This document shows positions 1 through 5,514 of a stretch of DNA of 21,344 bases, piece by piece. The notes under the pieces are model-generated. The model saw nothing but the letters and a program-made list of their open reading frames with translations, did not search any database and had not been told where the DNA came from. The stretch is from positions 1 to 21,344 of the IMG/VR virus record IMGVR_UViG_3300006735_000321. One strand, 5' to 3'. The position numbers and the translations under genes are program-made. Origin of the DNA: a virus. Numbering within the stretch: position 1 is the stretch's first letter; each line of letters starts with the position of its first letter.

Positions 1-38
1 GCCTTCGGGCATCACATTCCCCCACAGGATAGGAGGTG
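1..38 (+). promoter_or_regulatory. UUCG hairpin remnant and leader box 1 of the first gene
   Basis: Bases 1-10 read GCC-TTCG-GGC, the top of a UUCG tetraloop hairpin cut off by the window edge. It is followed by ATCACATTCCCCCACAGGAT and a perfect Shine-Dalgarno AGGAGGTGA at 31-39. The box CACAYTCCMCACAGGA(GGT) recurs at 496-517 and 835-853, each time just before a small gene, so it is a repeated 5' leader module rather than chance sequence. Confidence 0.6.
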
Positions 39-47
39 AAAACAAAC

Positions 48-383
48 ATGGATAAATACAAGCAACAAATTATGCAACTGTATGCTACGCTACTGCGTGC
101 ACACATAGCATTACTTGATGAGATATTGGATGCGGCTACAAGTGATGCCGCACGCCGATGTGCAACCATAGCCAGTGAGCAAATCTGCTCAACTGTGTAT
201 CATTTGATAGATGACACTGGTTTTATGCCCGACACGCACATGATACCATACATCAACGACTTGGCACCAACAGCCGATGACTTTGATTTTGGTCTCATGG
301 AGTCTGTTCGGGATATGGAGAAGCGAGTGTTCCCGTCGCAAGTCGGCGGTCGCACTGGTTTCGGCATATACCCAAGCAACTGA
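48..383 (+). CDS. Hypothetical 111-aa protein
   Basis: I do not recognise this protein. I chose ATG 48 because the Shine-Dalgarno AGGAGG (31-36) lies 11 nt upstream; the in-frame GTG at 36 is part of the Shine-Dalgarno itself. The product is soluble and mostly helical, without a signal peptide or membrane segment. Its N-terminal half (about residues 1-55) is amphipathic helix with two cysteines, and the C-terminal third is acidic and then Gly/Arg-rich (VGGRTGFGIYP near the end). It is the first of three small genes each preceded by the same leader box, which suggests shared control. Function unknown. Confidence 0.7.
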   Translation: MDKYKQQIMQLYATLLRAHIALLDEILDAATSDAARRCATIASEQICSTVYHLIDDTGFMPDTHMIPYINDLAPTADDFDFGLMESVRDMEKRVFPSQVGGRTGFGIYPSN

Positions 384-401
384 TGTCTCATTAGTAATCC
401 A

Positions 402-525
402 GTATATCATGCGTGCCACTGGCATGTGTGTTCCCGAAAGGGTAGCCGCACTGCCCCTCGCTTCGGCGGGGGGTGGTGCCCAACACCTCCTCTCACATCA
501 CACTCCCCACAGGAGGTAAGACAAC
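402..525 (+). promoter_or_regulatory. Structured leader with 14-bp UUCG hairpin and Shine-Dalgarno-masking helix
   Basis: This spacer can fold into four hairpins. The first is ATGCGTGCC/GGCATGTGT around 409-429 with loop ACT. The second is CCC-GAAA-GGG at about 434-443. The third has 14 bp (two G-U or U-G pairs in the middle plus one U-G) formed by 448-461 and 466-479 with a UUCG tetraloop. In the fourth, ACCTCCT (485-491) is the exact complement of the Shine-Dalgarno AGGAGGT (511-517) of the next gene, so it can hide the ribosome site. A TATA-like TATATC lies at 403-408. The third hairpin is too long to be chance. A switch role is inference. Confidence 0.6.
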
Positions 526-726
526 ATGATAAGTGTAGATAAAATATACGAAGAATTGAAACAGATAATGAAGGTTGCTCGAACATGCGAAGTTCAAAAG
601 ATGCTCGGACATATAAGCCAAGAAAAATGCAACTATGACGAATGGGTTACTATCCGCCAGTCTATGAAACGCATTTTCGAGTGCGAGACATCCGAAGAAT
701 GCGAATGTGCTCTTTGCATAGAGTGA
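526..726 (+). CDS. Hypothetical 66-aa cysteine-rich protein
   Basis: This is a small acidic, helical protein of unknown function. ATG 526 lies 8 nt after a perfect AGGAGGT. The C-terminal 20 residues hold a cysteine cluster (FECETSEECECALCIE) and there are two further cysteines at about 22 and 35, so metal binding or disulfides are possible, although no standard zinc-ribbon spacing (paired CxxC) is present. Its leader can fold over its own Shine-Dalgarno (see 402-525). It stands alone rather than overlapping neighbours, unlike the genes after 1825. Confidence 0.7.
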   Translation: MISVDKIYEELKQIMKVARTCEVQKMLGHISQEKCNYDEWVTIRQSMKRIFECETSEECECALCIE

Positions 727-757
727 TTCTAATACACTTCTGTTTAACTGTCAAACC

Positions 758-830
758 GATGACTTGGCATTCTCCAAGACGGCTGAGGAGCCACCCCACA
801 TAAATGCGCTGGCGAGCGCCATATAAATAC
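758..830 (+). repeat. Three-hairpin element, copy A, with TATA box
   Basis: GATGAC is followed by TTGG(764-767)/CCAA(774-777), GAC, GGCT(781-784)-GAGG-AGCC(789-792), and GCGCT(806-810)-GGCG-AGCGC(815-819), then TATAAATACGC. Copy B (1046-1122) has the same order, the same two tetraloops and compensating base changes in the stems. TATAAATA (822-829) is 25 nt before the Shine-Dalgarno of the RHH gene and fits an archaeal promoter, so the hairpins may instead be palindromic operators above it. The repeat is directly visible; its role is open. Confidence 0.65.
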
Positions 831-834
831 GCTT

Positions 835-853
835 CACACTCCACACAGGAGGT
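835..853 (+). promoter_or_regulatory. Leader box 3 with perfect Shine-Dalgarno
   Basis: CACACTCCACACAGGAGGT repeats the leader box found at 496-517 and, with two changes, at 11-37. AGGAGGT (847-853) is 7 nt before ATG 861 and fixes that start. Confidence 0.7.
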
Positions 854-860
854 ATAACAA

Positions 861-1022
861 ATGGGAACAAAATTAACAGACCCAAAACAAAGAGCGACGG
901 CCATGTGTGCATCAGTGCCACTATGGTATCTCGAAAAATTGGATGATTACTGCGCCAAGCATAATCGTAAAATGAACGAGGTTATTAGAAGCGCACTCAA
1001 CGCCTATTTAGGACTTGAGTGA
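861..1022 (+). CDS. Ribbon-helix-helix (CopG/Arc-type) transcriptional regulator
   Basis: This is a 53-aa protein with the layout of a ribbon-helix-helix DNA-binding domain. A short strand (residues 14-20, AMCASVP) is followed by helix 1 (LWYLEKLDDYCAKH, 21-34), a turn NRK, and helix 2 (MNEVIRSALNAYL, 38-50). The hydrophobic spacing and the ending E-VIRSAL-AYL are typical of the CopG family, which binds DNA as dimers through the paired strands at short inverted repeats. The start is fixed by AGGAGGT 7 nt upstream. The gene lies between two copies of a palindrome-rich element (758-830 and 1046-1122), the first carrying its TATA box, which makes autoregulation likely but unproven. The family call is good; the target is inferred. 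Confidence 0.85.
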   Translation: MGTKLTDPKQRATAMCASVPLWYLEKLDDYCAKHNRKMNEVIRSALNAYLGLE

Positions 1023-1045
1023 ACTTTATGCCAAACCCCCACTTG

Positions 1046-1122
1046 GATGACGGCCATCTTATAAGCCGACGGTTGAGGAACCACCCACGATAGATGCGCA
1101 GGCGTGCGCTATACAAATACGC
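1046..1122 (+). repeat. Three-hairpin element, copy B
   Basis: GATGAC, then CGGC(1051-1054)/GCCG(1065-1068) with a 10-nt loop, AC, GGTT(1071-1074)-GAGG-AACC(1079-1082), and GCGCA(1096-1100)-GGCG-TGCGC(1105-1109), then ATACAAATACGC. Against copy A, C-G has become U-A in hairpin 2 and U-A has become A-U in hairpin 3, with both loops unchanged. The TATA box of copy A (TATAAATA) is degraded here to TACAAATA, and a T9 tract follows directly. Confidence 0.65.
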
Positions 1123-1125
1123 ACC

Positions 1126-1134
1126 TTTTTTTTT
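1126..1134 (+). terminator. Poly-T terminator (T9)
   Basis: Nine T in a row follow the hairpin element copy B, 104 nt after the stop of the RHH gene. Runs of T are the core archaeal termination signal. It would end transcripts from the RHH gene, or a short RNA made of copy B. Confidence 0.65.
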
Positions 1135-1211
1135 AAATCAGCGAGAGGACAGTGCTTACCGGCGGGGTAGGTGCTATCAATTACATAAGGGCATAGTTGC
1201 GCACGACTGGA

Positions 1212-1470
1212 GATGCTCTCTCTCCCCCCCATAGTCTTAAGACTAAAGACTATATCACATGCGCTAAGGAGAGCGATTTTTGGCGGCAAAAAATCCAAAC
1301 ACTCACGCACGCACACACACATGCGTCATACACTACTAAAACCGAGGCTCTCTATGCACATATAGTCTTAAGACTAAATCCCCCACTGCATACGCATTGG
1401 GAGAGCGATTTTTCACCTAAAAAAATCCAAATCAAAATGCTCATAAGGCACACACACATACACACACACG
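1212..1470. repeat. 131-bp direct repeat (two units) with perfect palindrome and stem-loops
   Basis: Unit 1 (about 1212-1340) and unit 2 (about 1344-1470) share an ordered set of parts. These are GCTCTC (1215-1220; 1347-1352), the perfect 14-bp palindrome TAGTCTTAAGACTA (1232-1245; 1363-1376), GAGAGC (1269-1274; 1401-1406) complementary to the first part, the hairpin GATTTTT/AAAAATC (1275-1295; 1407-1427), and a CACACACACAT tract (1312-1322; 1450-1460). Sequence between the parts has drifted, so the parts are under selection. Candidate operator, origin or partition site. Confidence 0.65.
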
Positions 1471-1824
1471 AACAGGTGAGGTTTTAGGGCATACGAAAAA
1501 GCCCTCATATGGGCGAAAAAGCGAACATATGTGCGGAATCAGGCGTAAAGTGCCGGTAAAACGCCAAAAAACGGGGCAATCGTATGTGCATGGGTAGGCT
1601 CACACGCTACCTGCGAGTGTTTCGACTCCGCCAAAAACCAAACGCCTTATAATGCGTATGTGCGAGAACTCTCTACTTTCGCACCCGTTCCGCATACACA
1701 TCCATACATGACGCATATACATACGCTTACGCATAGGGCCAGCAAACAGGGGAGCAGTGGCCTCTTTAAGTATCGAATGTAGGGGGAGAATGCTGATATA
1801 CCGGCAGCCTCACATTTCACCTTG
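1471..1824. other. Gene-free stretch with scattered inverted repeats
   Basis: I see no convincing gene here on either strand. It holds GCCC-TCATAT-GGGC (1501-1514), GGCGT(1542-1546)/ACGCC(1561-1565), GGTAG(1593-1597)/CTACC(1607-1611), and GCGGAAT(1533-1539) paired at 6 of 7 positions with ACTCCGC(1625-1631), which together could fold into one roughly 99-nt RNA. ATGTGTATGC/GCATACACAT-like words occur many times on both strands. The last 30 nt contain the promoter of the gene at 1825. Confidence 0.4.
1797..1824 (+). promoter_or_regulatory. Class I TATA promoter (copy 1), leaderless
   Basis: GATATACCGGCAGCCTC has TATA at 1797-1800, 28 nt before ATG 1825, and no Shine-Dalgarno in between, which fits a leaderless archaeal transcript. 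GATATACCGGC is identical to copy 3 at 4769-4779. Confidence 0.6.
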
Positions 1825-1995
1825 ATGAAACCCCAAACGGATGAAATCGAAGCGAGAGGCTCACCGAGTCTCGATATACAACAACAGATACATAATGCCA
1901 TGTCAAGTCACGGTATATTTGGTGAAGCGGCGTGGTTTTTGTTAATGACTATGGCCGACGACATAAACGCAGACCTTCATGGGGTGTTCGCATGA
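1825..1995 (+). CDS. Hypothetical 56-aa protein, first gene of the coupled small-gene operon
   Basis: It is unrecognised. It starts MKPQTDEIEARGSPSLDIQQ and ends in an acidic, helical tail (MADDINADLHGVFA). I chose ATG 1825 because a TATA box lies 28 nt upstream, the distance seen at other leaderless starts here, and because its stop overlaps the next start as ATGA (1992-1995). It has one short hydrophobic stretch (AAWFLLM, about 35-41), too short for a membrane span. It opens the long run of overlapping genes that continues to 9617. Confidence 0.55.
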   Translation: MKPQTDEIEARGSPSLDIQQQIHNAMSSHGIFGEAAWFLLMTMADDINADLHGVFA

Positions 1996-2132
1996 GTGCC
2001 GTTGAAATCATGGGCTACAAAGCCGCACTCGAAAGCCCGATAGTTTGCATGATTGAGTATTGGAAATACTTCGGTGTGGATGACATATGCGAATGCAATA
2101 CCTGCATGGACGAACATGGGGTGAGCGCATGA
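1992..2132 (+). CDS. Hypothetical 46-aa protein
   Basis: It starts at the ATGA overlap with the previous gene and ends in an ATGA overlap with the next, with GGGGTG (1981-1986) as a Shine-Dalgarno-like site. Four cysteines are present, three in a C-terminal ICECNTCMDEHG segment, so a small metal site is possible. A longer reading from GTG 1932 would run across the preceding gene and is less likely. Function unknown. Confidence 0.6.
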   Translation: MSAVEIMGYKAALESPIVCMIEYWKYFGVDDICECNTCMDEHGVSA

Positions 2133-2290
2133 GCGATTGGTTTTCCGGCGAGATTTTCAAGCCGTCATTTGGATTCACTCGAATAAAATTACAGCGTGTA
2201 ACAAGCGAAACCGCACGAGATAAAAAAGGCAACACTTACACATGGCACTCATACAAGGCATATTGGCGAAAGGATGAGGTGAGCGAATGA
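2129..2290 (+). CDS. Hypothetical 53-aa basic protein
   Basis: ATG 2129 overlaps the previous stop (ATGA); GGGGTGAGCG just upstream serves as Shine-Dalgarno. The protein is basic and aromatic, with alternating residues (FTRIKLQRVTSE, then NTYTWHSYKAYWRK) that suggest a short beta-sheet fold. No known family is recognised. Confidence 0.6.
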   Translation: MSDWFSGEIFKPSFGFTRIKLQRVTSETARDKKGNTYTWHSYKAYWRKDEVSE

Positions 2291-2346
2291 TTACAGCGTG
2301 GCTAATACGCATGACGATTCGATACAACAGGTGGCGATACCAATGA
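2287..2346 (+). CDS. Possible 19-aa cationic peptide
   Basis: The frame MITAWLIRMTIRYNRWRYQ starts at an ATGA overlap, has a good Shine-Dalgarno (GAGGTGA, 2275-2281) and ends in an ATGA overlap with the next gene. It fills an otherwise unused gap in a run of coupled genes. It carries four arginines and no acidic residue, among bulky hydrophobics. It may be a true micro-protein, or only a translated link that carries ribosomes to the gene at 2343. Confidence 0.4.
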   Translation: MITAWLIRMTIRYNRWRYQ

Positions 2347-2522
2347 ATGAAAAAGAATGGGCAGAGAGGGTCGCTCAACACAGGGATAGATTCCGTGAGT
2401 TACGAGACACCCAAAGCGAGATTCAAAGAGTCGAAAAACGAATAGCCCACTATCAAGAATTACTTGGTGAACATGAAAGGGTATTGAAAATACTCAAGGC
2501 TAAATTGGAGGCGATTGAATGA
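2343..2522 (+). CDS. Hypothetical 59-aa coiled-coil protein
   Basis: Almost the whole protein is one charged helix with heptad spacing (QRVEKRIAHYQELLGEHERVLKILKAKLEAIE), so a coiled-coil dimer is likely. ATG 2343 has AGGTGG (2330-2335) 7 nt upstream and overlaps the preceding stop as ATGA; a GTG at 2298 in the same frame is a weaker choice. Function unknown. Confidence 0.6.
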   Translation: MNEKEWAERVAQHRDRFRELRDTQSEIQRVEKRIAHYQELLGEHERVLKILKAKLEAIE

Positions 2523-2761
2523 GTCGAGCATTCCGAGCCGATACAGACCGAACAGTATATATGGGGGGAGCCGCCCATAGGAAAACAACGGCCAACAAAC
2601 CGAAACAAGGAGATATGAAAATGAAAATAGAAGAATTGATAGAAACGATAGACGAAAAGTTCGATGAGGTGTCACACATGCTCATCATAGATTACCCGAA
2701 GGGGGATTACATGGATGGTTATGTAGCCGCCCTCGGATGGATATTGGGGTTGATTGAATGA
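2519..2761 (+). CDS. Hypothetical 80-aa protein with a second, promoter-driven start inside
   Basis: ATG 2519 overlaps the previous stop (ATGA) and has GGAGGCGAT upstream. The first 34 residues are basic and look unstructured; the remainder (MKIEELIETIDEKFDEVSH to LGWILGLIE) is an acidic helical domain. A class I TATA promoter (2556) lies inside the N-terminal part, and AAGGAG (2607-2612) precedes in-frame ATG 2615 and ATG 2621, so a 46-aa short form is likely made from its own transcript. The short form may be the ancestral gene, with the N-terminus read through the promoter region. Function unknown. Confidence 0.6.
   Translation: MSRAFRADTDRTVYMGGAAHRKTTANKPKQGDMKMKIEELIETIDEKFDEVSHMLIIDYPKGDYMDGYVAALGWILGLIE
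2556..2582 (+). promoter_or_regulatory. Class I TATA promoter (copy 2), inside a coding region
   Basis: TATATATGGGGGGAGCCGCC resembles the copy at 8721 (TATATATGGGGGAAGCCCCC). The expected transcript start near 2582 leaves a short leader with AAGGAG before ATG 2615/2621. Confidence 0.55.
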
Positions 2762-3132
2762 GTGATGTTCAGCGATTCAGCCAAGACAAGAAGGTGCATG
2801 TTCGCATGGAGTCATCATTTGGTGCAACCAAACCGGAGTTCAAGAACATGCGATTCACTGCGTGGGTATCGAAAGAGCGACAACGAGGTGGATTTGAAAT
2901 CTATGATACAGACGGTAGCGAGCAATACTACGCCGAAGGCGGGCTGTGGTTCACAGACCCATCAACACGAACAGACGGTGGGCACTACCTGTGTGACTAC
3001 GACGGCATCTTTTCCCTGCCCATTGAGATTCAACTATGGCTCGATGAAATCGGTATGATTAGTCAAAACGAAAATGACTATCACCGACAGGATATAGTAA
3101 AGCACTTCGACAGAGTGGAGGTGAAGGAATGA
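2758..3132 (+). CDS. Hypothetical 124-aa protein
   Basis: Start at an ATGA overlap (2758-2761). It is a mixed alpha/beta soluble protein with an aromatic centre: GGFEIYDTDG, then EGGLWF, then HYLCDYDGIFSLPIEIQLWLDEIGM. The pattern of a small beta-sheet followed by a helix after an LxxYDGxxxLP turn is common in uncharacterised phage proteins, but I cannot name a family. The next gene overlaps its stop. Confidence 0.65.
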   Translation: MSDVQRFSQDKKVHVRMESSFGATKPEFKNMRFTAWVSKERQRGGFEIYDTDGSEQYYAEGGLWFTDPSTRTDGGHYLCDYDGIFSLPIEIQLWLDEIGMISQNENDYHRQDIVKHFDRVEVKE

Positions 3133-3299
3133 GGGATATGAGTGTAGATGTAACACCATCACGCAAACAATATGTGCGAATGCTCAGCCTCATTCTCGCA
3201 CACTCTACGAATGATGATGACAAGGCATGGGCCGAAGAACAACTGGATAAATTAGAAGTCTCGCAGTTCTTGGTCGGTCGCTTGGAGGCGGTAGTATGA
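3129..3299 (+). CDS. Hypothetical 56-aa helical protein
   Basis: ATGA overlaps at both ends (3129-3132 and 3296-3299) support it as a real gene. GAGGTGAAG just upstream is the Shine-Dalgarno. It is all helical: SRKQYVRMLSLILAHS, then a polar DDDKAWAEEQLDKLE, then a hydrophobic end. No known family. Confidence 0.6.
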   Translation: MRDMSVDVTPSRKQYVRMLSLILAHSTNDDDKAWAEEQLDKLEVSQFLVGRLEAVV

Positions 3300-3490
3300 G
3301 TGCGATTGCAGACCCAGTATGCCCACATTGTAATGTTGATAGTGAGACTATTAGCATAGACATGCACGACCACTTGATGTTCGATGGCGACCAAGTTCAA
3401 GCATATGTAGGGCATACCTGCTATGAATGCGACGAGGAGTTCACGGTCATATGGAACATGACAATTCACACAGTGGAGGTGGAGGCATGA
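3296..3490 (+). CDS. Zinc-ribbon protein, 64 aa
   Basis: Two CxxC knuckles, CPHC (residues 9-12) and CYEC (42-45), are separated by a beta-rich stretch, which is the standard four-cysteine zinc ribbon. Start at an ATGA overlap with GGAGGCGG upstream. Such mini zinc ribbons in viruses bind nucleic acid or host proteins; nothing here says which. The stop overlaps the start of the large gene at 3487, which also has a zinc site. Confidence 0.65.
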   Translation: MSAIADPVCPHCNVDSETISIDMHDHLMFDGDQVQAYVGHTCYECDEEFTVIWNMTIHTVEVEA

Positions 3491-4770
3491 GTAAGCACGA
3501 GATAGTCGTCACGGTTGCATCACAGCCACGCATTGAGAAGTTGCTCGCTCGCCTTGAGAGGGCACATGACATGCGAGGACTGGACTTTTCGTATGAGTTC
3601 ACGGGCCAGTGGACTCGGAAGCGTCGAGTAGGTCCGAAGGCGTTCATACATGAGACTGTGCAAACACTTGAGGTGAACATGGAGGAACTCTCCGATGACT
3701 GGCAACTGCTTTTCAAGACTGAGCCGGTGGATATTAACGCCGAGACTCTTCACGGGTCACCTGCAATACGCAAATGGAATCCGATGATTAGCAGTGAAGA
3801 CCATGCGATTGAGGCCACTCATGGCGAGTTCGAGGACAGATGCGACCACTGCACATCAGGTCGGCGTGGTCGTCATACAACATACACGCTCCAGCGTAGA
3901 GATGACCCTTCAATTACAAAAACGGTAGGCTCATCATGCCTGTATGAATACACGGCCATAGACCCTGCGGATGTCGAAGCATTACTTCGATTGAAAGGGT
4001 ATGCCGAGGCCGGATATACTGGGCCTCGTAATAGACGCACACACCCAAACATGGACTTGGGGGATTTTGCACTGCTCGCTGGAGTATGGGCATACAACGG
4101 ATTACATTATCAAAAAGGACTCGGTAGTATGTTCTTCAACCAAGTGATATTCGCCAAGTATCAAGGCAGAGGTAAGCACGACTTAGGCCATTACAGAAGC
4201 ACCGACCAAAAGTTCGTTGCCGTGATTAAGGGCGTAGAAGGATTGACTGGTGAAGGTGGATTGCTTGACGGTGATGTCGGGTTCGATTTGGCCGTAGTAA
4301 CTCATGCCAACAACTACATGCAATACATGCGTGAACTCGCAGGTGTGAACTCGTTTGAGCAAAATGTGCGCAACATAGCCAAAGCAGGCGTAGTCACCAG
4401 CAAAACAGCGAACCTCGCAGGGGGCGCAGTGTCCGGCTACCTGCGTGAGAACAAAAAGCGTGCACGAGAACACCTACAAAAAGCACAGGAGCGTAAGGAG
4501 GCGAACTCAAAGTGGGTAGGCGAGGTAGGTAAGCGACAATCATTTGGTGAATGCACAGTAGTGTTCACCCGTAGGCTTGAGAACCAGTGGGGTTCAACCA
4601 CACTTACACGCTTCACGGATAGCCAAGACAACATACTGGTGTGGTTTAGGAGTGGCGACCATAACGATTTACAGGTGGCACAGAAGGTGAACCTCGTCGC
4701 CACCGTCAAAAAGCATGACTCCTATAAGGAGGCCAAGCAAACAACGATTACAAGGGGGAGGATAGAGTGA
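3487..4770 (+). CDS. Large zinc-knuckle plus C-terminal OB-like domain protein
   Basis: A 427-aa protein, the largest of the small-gene region. The middle holds C119-DH-C122, then about 28 residues later VGSSCL (C151). This CDHC...T..L......K.VGSSCL pattern recurs in uncharacterised proteins of phages and conjugative elements. The last 74 residues (354-427; GECTVVFTRRLE, then LTRFTDSQDNILVWF, then VNLVATVKKHDSYKEAKQT) match the beta-barrel-like domain found at the end of the same proteins and look like an OB fold, so nucleic-acid binding is the best guess. A charged helix (330-350) links the parts. ATG 3487 overlaps the previous stop as ATGA. Biochemical role unknown. Confidence 0.7.
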   Translation: MSKHEIVVTVASQPRIEKLLARLERAHDMRGLDFSYEFTGQWTRKRRVGPKAFIHETVQTLEVNMEELSDDWQLLFKTEPVDINAETLHGSPAIRKWNPMISSEDHAIEATHGEFEDRCDHCTSGRRGRHTTYTLQRRDDPSITKTVGSSCLYEYTAIDPADVEALLRLKGYAEAGYTGPRNRRTHPNMDLGDFALLAGVWAYNGLHYQKGLGSMFFNQVIFAKYQGRGKHDLGHYRSTDQKFVAVIKGVEGLTGEGGLLDGDVGFDLAVVTHANNYMQYMRELAGVNSFEQNVRNIAKAGVVTSKTANLAGGAVSGYLRENKKRAREHLQKAQERKEANSKWVGEVGKRQSFGECTVVFTRRLENQWGSTTLTRFTDSQDNILVWFRSGDHNDLQVAQKVNLVATVKKHDSYKEAKQTTITRGRIE

Positions 4771-4806
4771 TATACCGGCGACCCCTAATTGAAACGAAAA
4801 TGGAGG
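4769..4806 (+). promoter_or_regulatory. Class I TATA promoter (copy 3) and Shine-Dalgarno
   Basis: GATATACCGGCGACCCCTAATTGAAA starts on the last bases of the previous gene: TATA at 4771-4774 and CCCCTAATTGAAA shared exactly with copy 4. The predicted transcript start is near 4797. GGAGG (4802-4806) lies 7 nt before TTG 4814. Confidence 0.65.
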
Positions 4807-4813
4807 AATTGAT

Positions 4814-5296
4814 TTGAGATATACAAACATACCGAAAGATAAGCGAGATGATGTGATTACTATTCACACCGTTGAAACCACCGAGAAGGTAACGAACTAT
4901 TACCAAGTAATAGGATTGAACAAGAAACAAGCGAGGGAGGCCGTTGAAAATGATGGCTACTATGACGCCGATGACAGGTGGGTGCATATTGAACCCGAAG
5001 AACACCGAGACTACGGCTCAATGTCAAAGCCCAAGATTAGCAACACACAGCACTACATACCATGCTTCAATCATGGCTGTTTGCTTGAGAAGGAACAGGA
5101 AAATCCGAGTGGGCGGAACTGGATGAGCCACCACACATGCTATCAAATCATGCAGATACCCAAGCATACGCTTAATGCTGAAACCTGTCAGTATGAGAAG
5201 ACCCAAATCACCACATGGATTCGACAAAATCCGGTGTGTCATTCATGCCGTAGAAAAATCAAACAGGGCTACGCATTGAAGGAGGTGACTGAATGA
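4814..5296 (+). CDS. Hypothetical 160-aa protein with C-terminal cysteine/histidine cluster
   Basis: I use TTG 4814 because the Shine-Dalgarno GGAGG sits at the right distance and the nearby ATG 4800 reads straight into a stop. The N-terminal half is acidic (ITIHTVETTEKVTNYYQVIGLNKKQ), with a helix that could be a small DNA- or protein-binding unit. The C-terminal half has CFNHGC, HHTC, C and CHSC, probably one or two zinc sites. ATG at about residue 70 (MSKPKISNTQ) is a possible second start. It overlaps the next gene by ATGA. Family not recognised. Confidence 0.6.
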   Translation: MRYTNIPKDKRDDVITIHTVETTEKVTNYYQVIGLNKKQAREAVENDGYYDADDRWVHIEPEEHRDYGSMSKPKISNTQHYIPCFNHGCLLEKEQENPSGRNWMSHHTCYQIMQIPKHTLNAETCQYEKTQITTWIRQNPVCHSCRRKIKQGYALKEVTE

Positions 5297-5514
5297 GCGT
5301 ATTGACAATACAGGAGATACAGAACGCCATAGATGAGGCATGGGTGATAGGCGAATTGCTACACCGTGAGATGCACCTGTCGGGGCGAGTCAATGAATAT
5401 ACCAAAGACGAACTCGATTGGATGCACGAAGCCGAGGGTGCGTGCCTATGCTACATTACACAGATGAGTTCCTTACTCGGAGACTTCAATCCATTCGGAG
5501 GGCGAAAAGCATGA
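5293..5514 (+). CDS. Hypothetical 73-aa protein
   Basis: Start and stop are both in ATGA overlaps, with GGAGGTGACTG giving a near-perfect Shine-Dalgarno. It is a helical acidic protein: IQEIQNAIDEAWVIGELLHREM, then DELDWMHEAEGACLCYITQM. No motif that I recognise. Confidence 0.65.
   Translation: MSVLTIQEIQNAIDEAWVIGELLHREMHLSGRVNEYTKDELDWMHEAEGACLCYITQMSSLLGDFNPFGGRKA

Noticed and set aside
277-519. 80-codon frame overlapping the first gene and the structured leader
   Set aside because: Starts inside a supported gene without a ribosome site and reads through the UUCG hairpin.
1059-1322. 87-codon open frame on the - strand
   Set aside because: Covers the hairpin element, terminator and repeat unit 1; product (MCVCVREC...) comes from the CA tract. 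No promoter or Shine-Dalgarno seen.
1441-1470. CRISPR array or iteron cluster in the CA-rich part
   Set aside because: Simple (AC)n tracts without constant repeat-spacer periodicity.
1197-1487. 96-codon open frame on the + strand
   Set aside because: It runs through the CA repeats and both units of the direct repeat, has no Shine-Dalgarno or TATA box at a proper distance, and gives a His/Thr low-complexity product.
1533-1633. tRNA-like fold (acceptor GCGGAAT/ACTCCGC followed by CCA-like bases, D-arm-like GGCGT/ACGCC, variable-arm-like GGTAG/CTACC)
   Set aside because: No T-arm with GTTCRANNC in the right place, no 7-nt anticodon loop, and about 99 nt with long unpaired parts. At best a degenerate or unrelated structured RNA.
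1647-1901. 84-codon open frame on the - strand in the gene-free stretch
   Set aside because: Cysteine-rich, low-complexity product with no ribosome site; it overlaps the supported gene at 1825 and is against the uniform gene direction.
3059-3469. 136-codon open frame on the - strand
   Set aside because: Mirror of three supported + strand genes linked by ATGA overlaps; no signals of its own.
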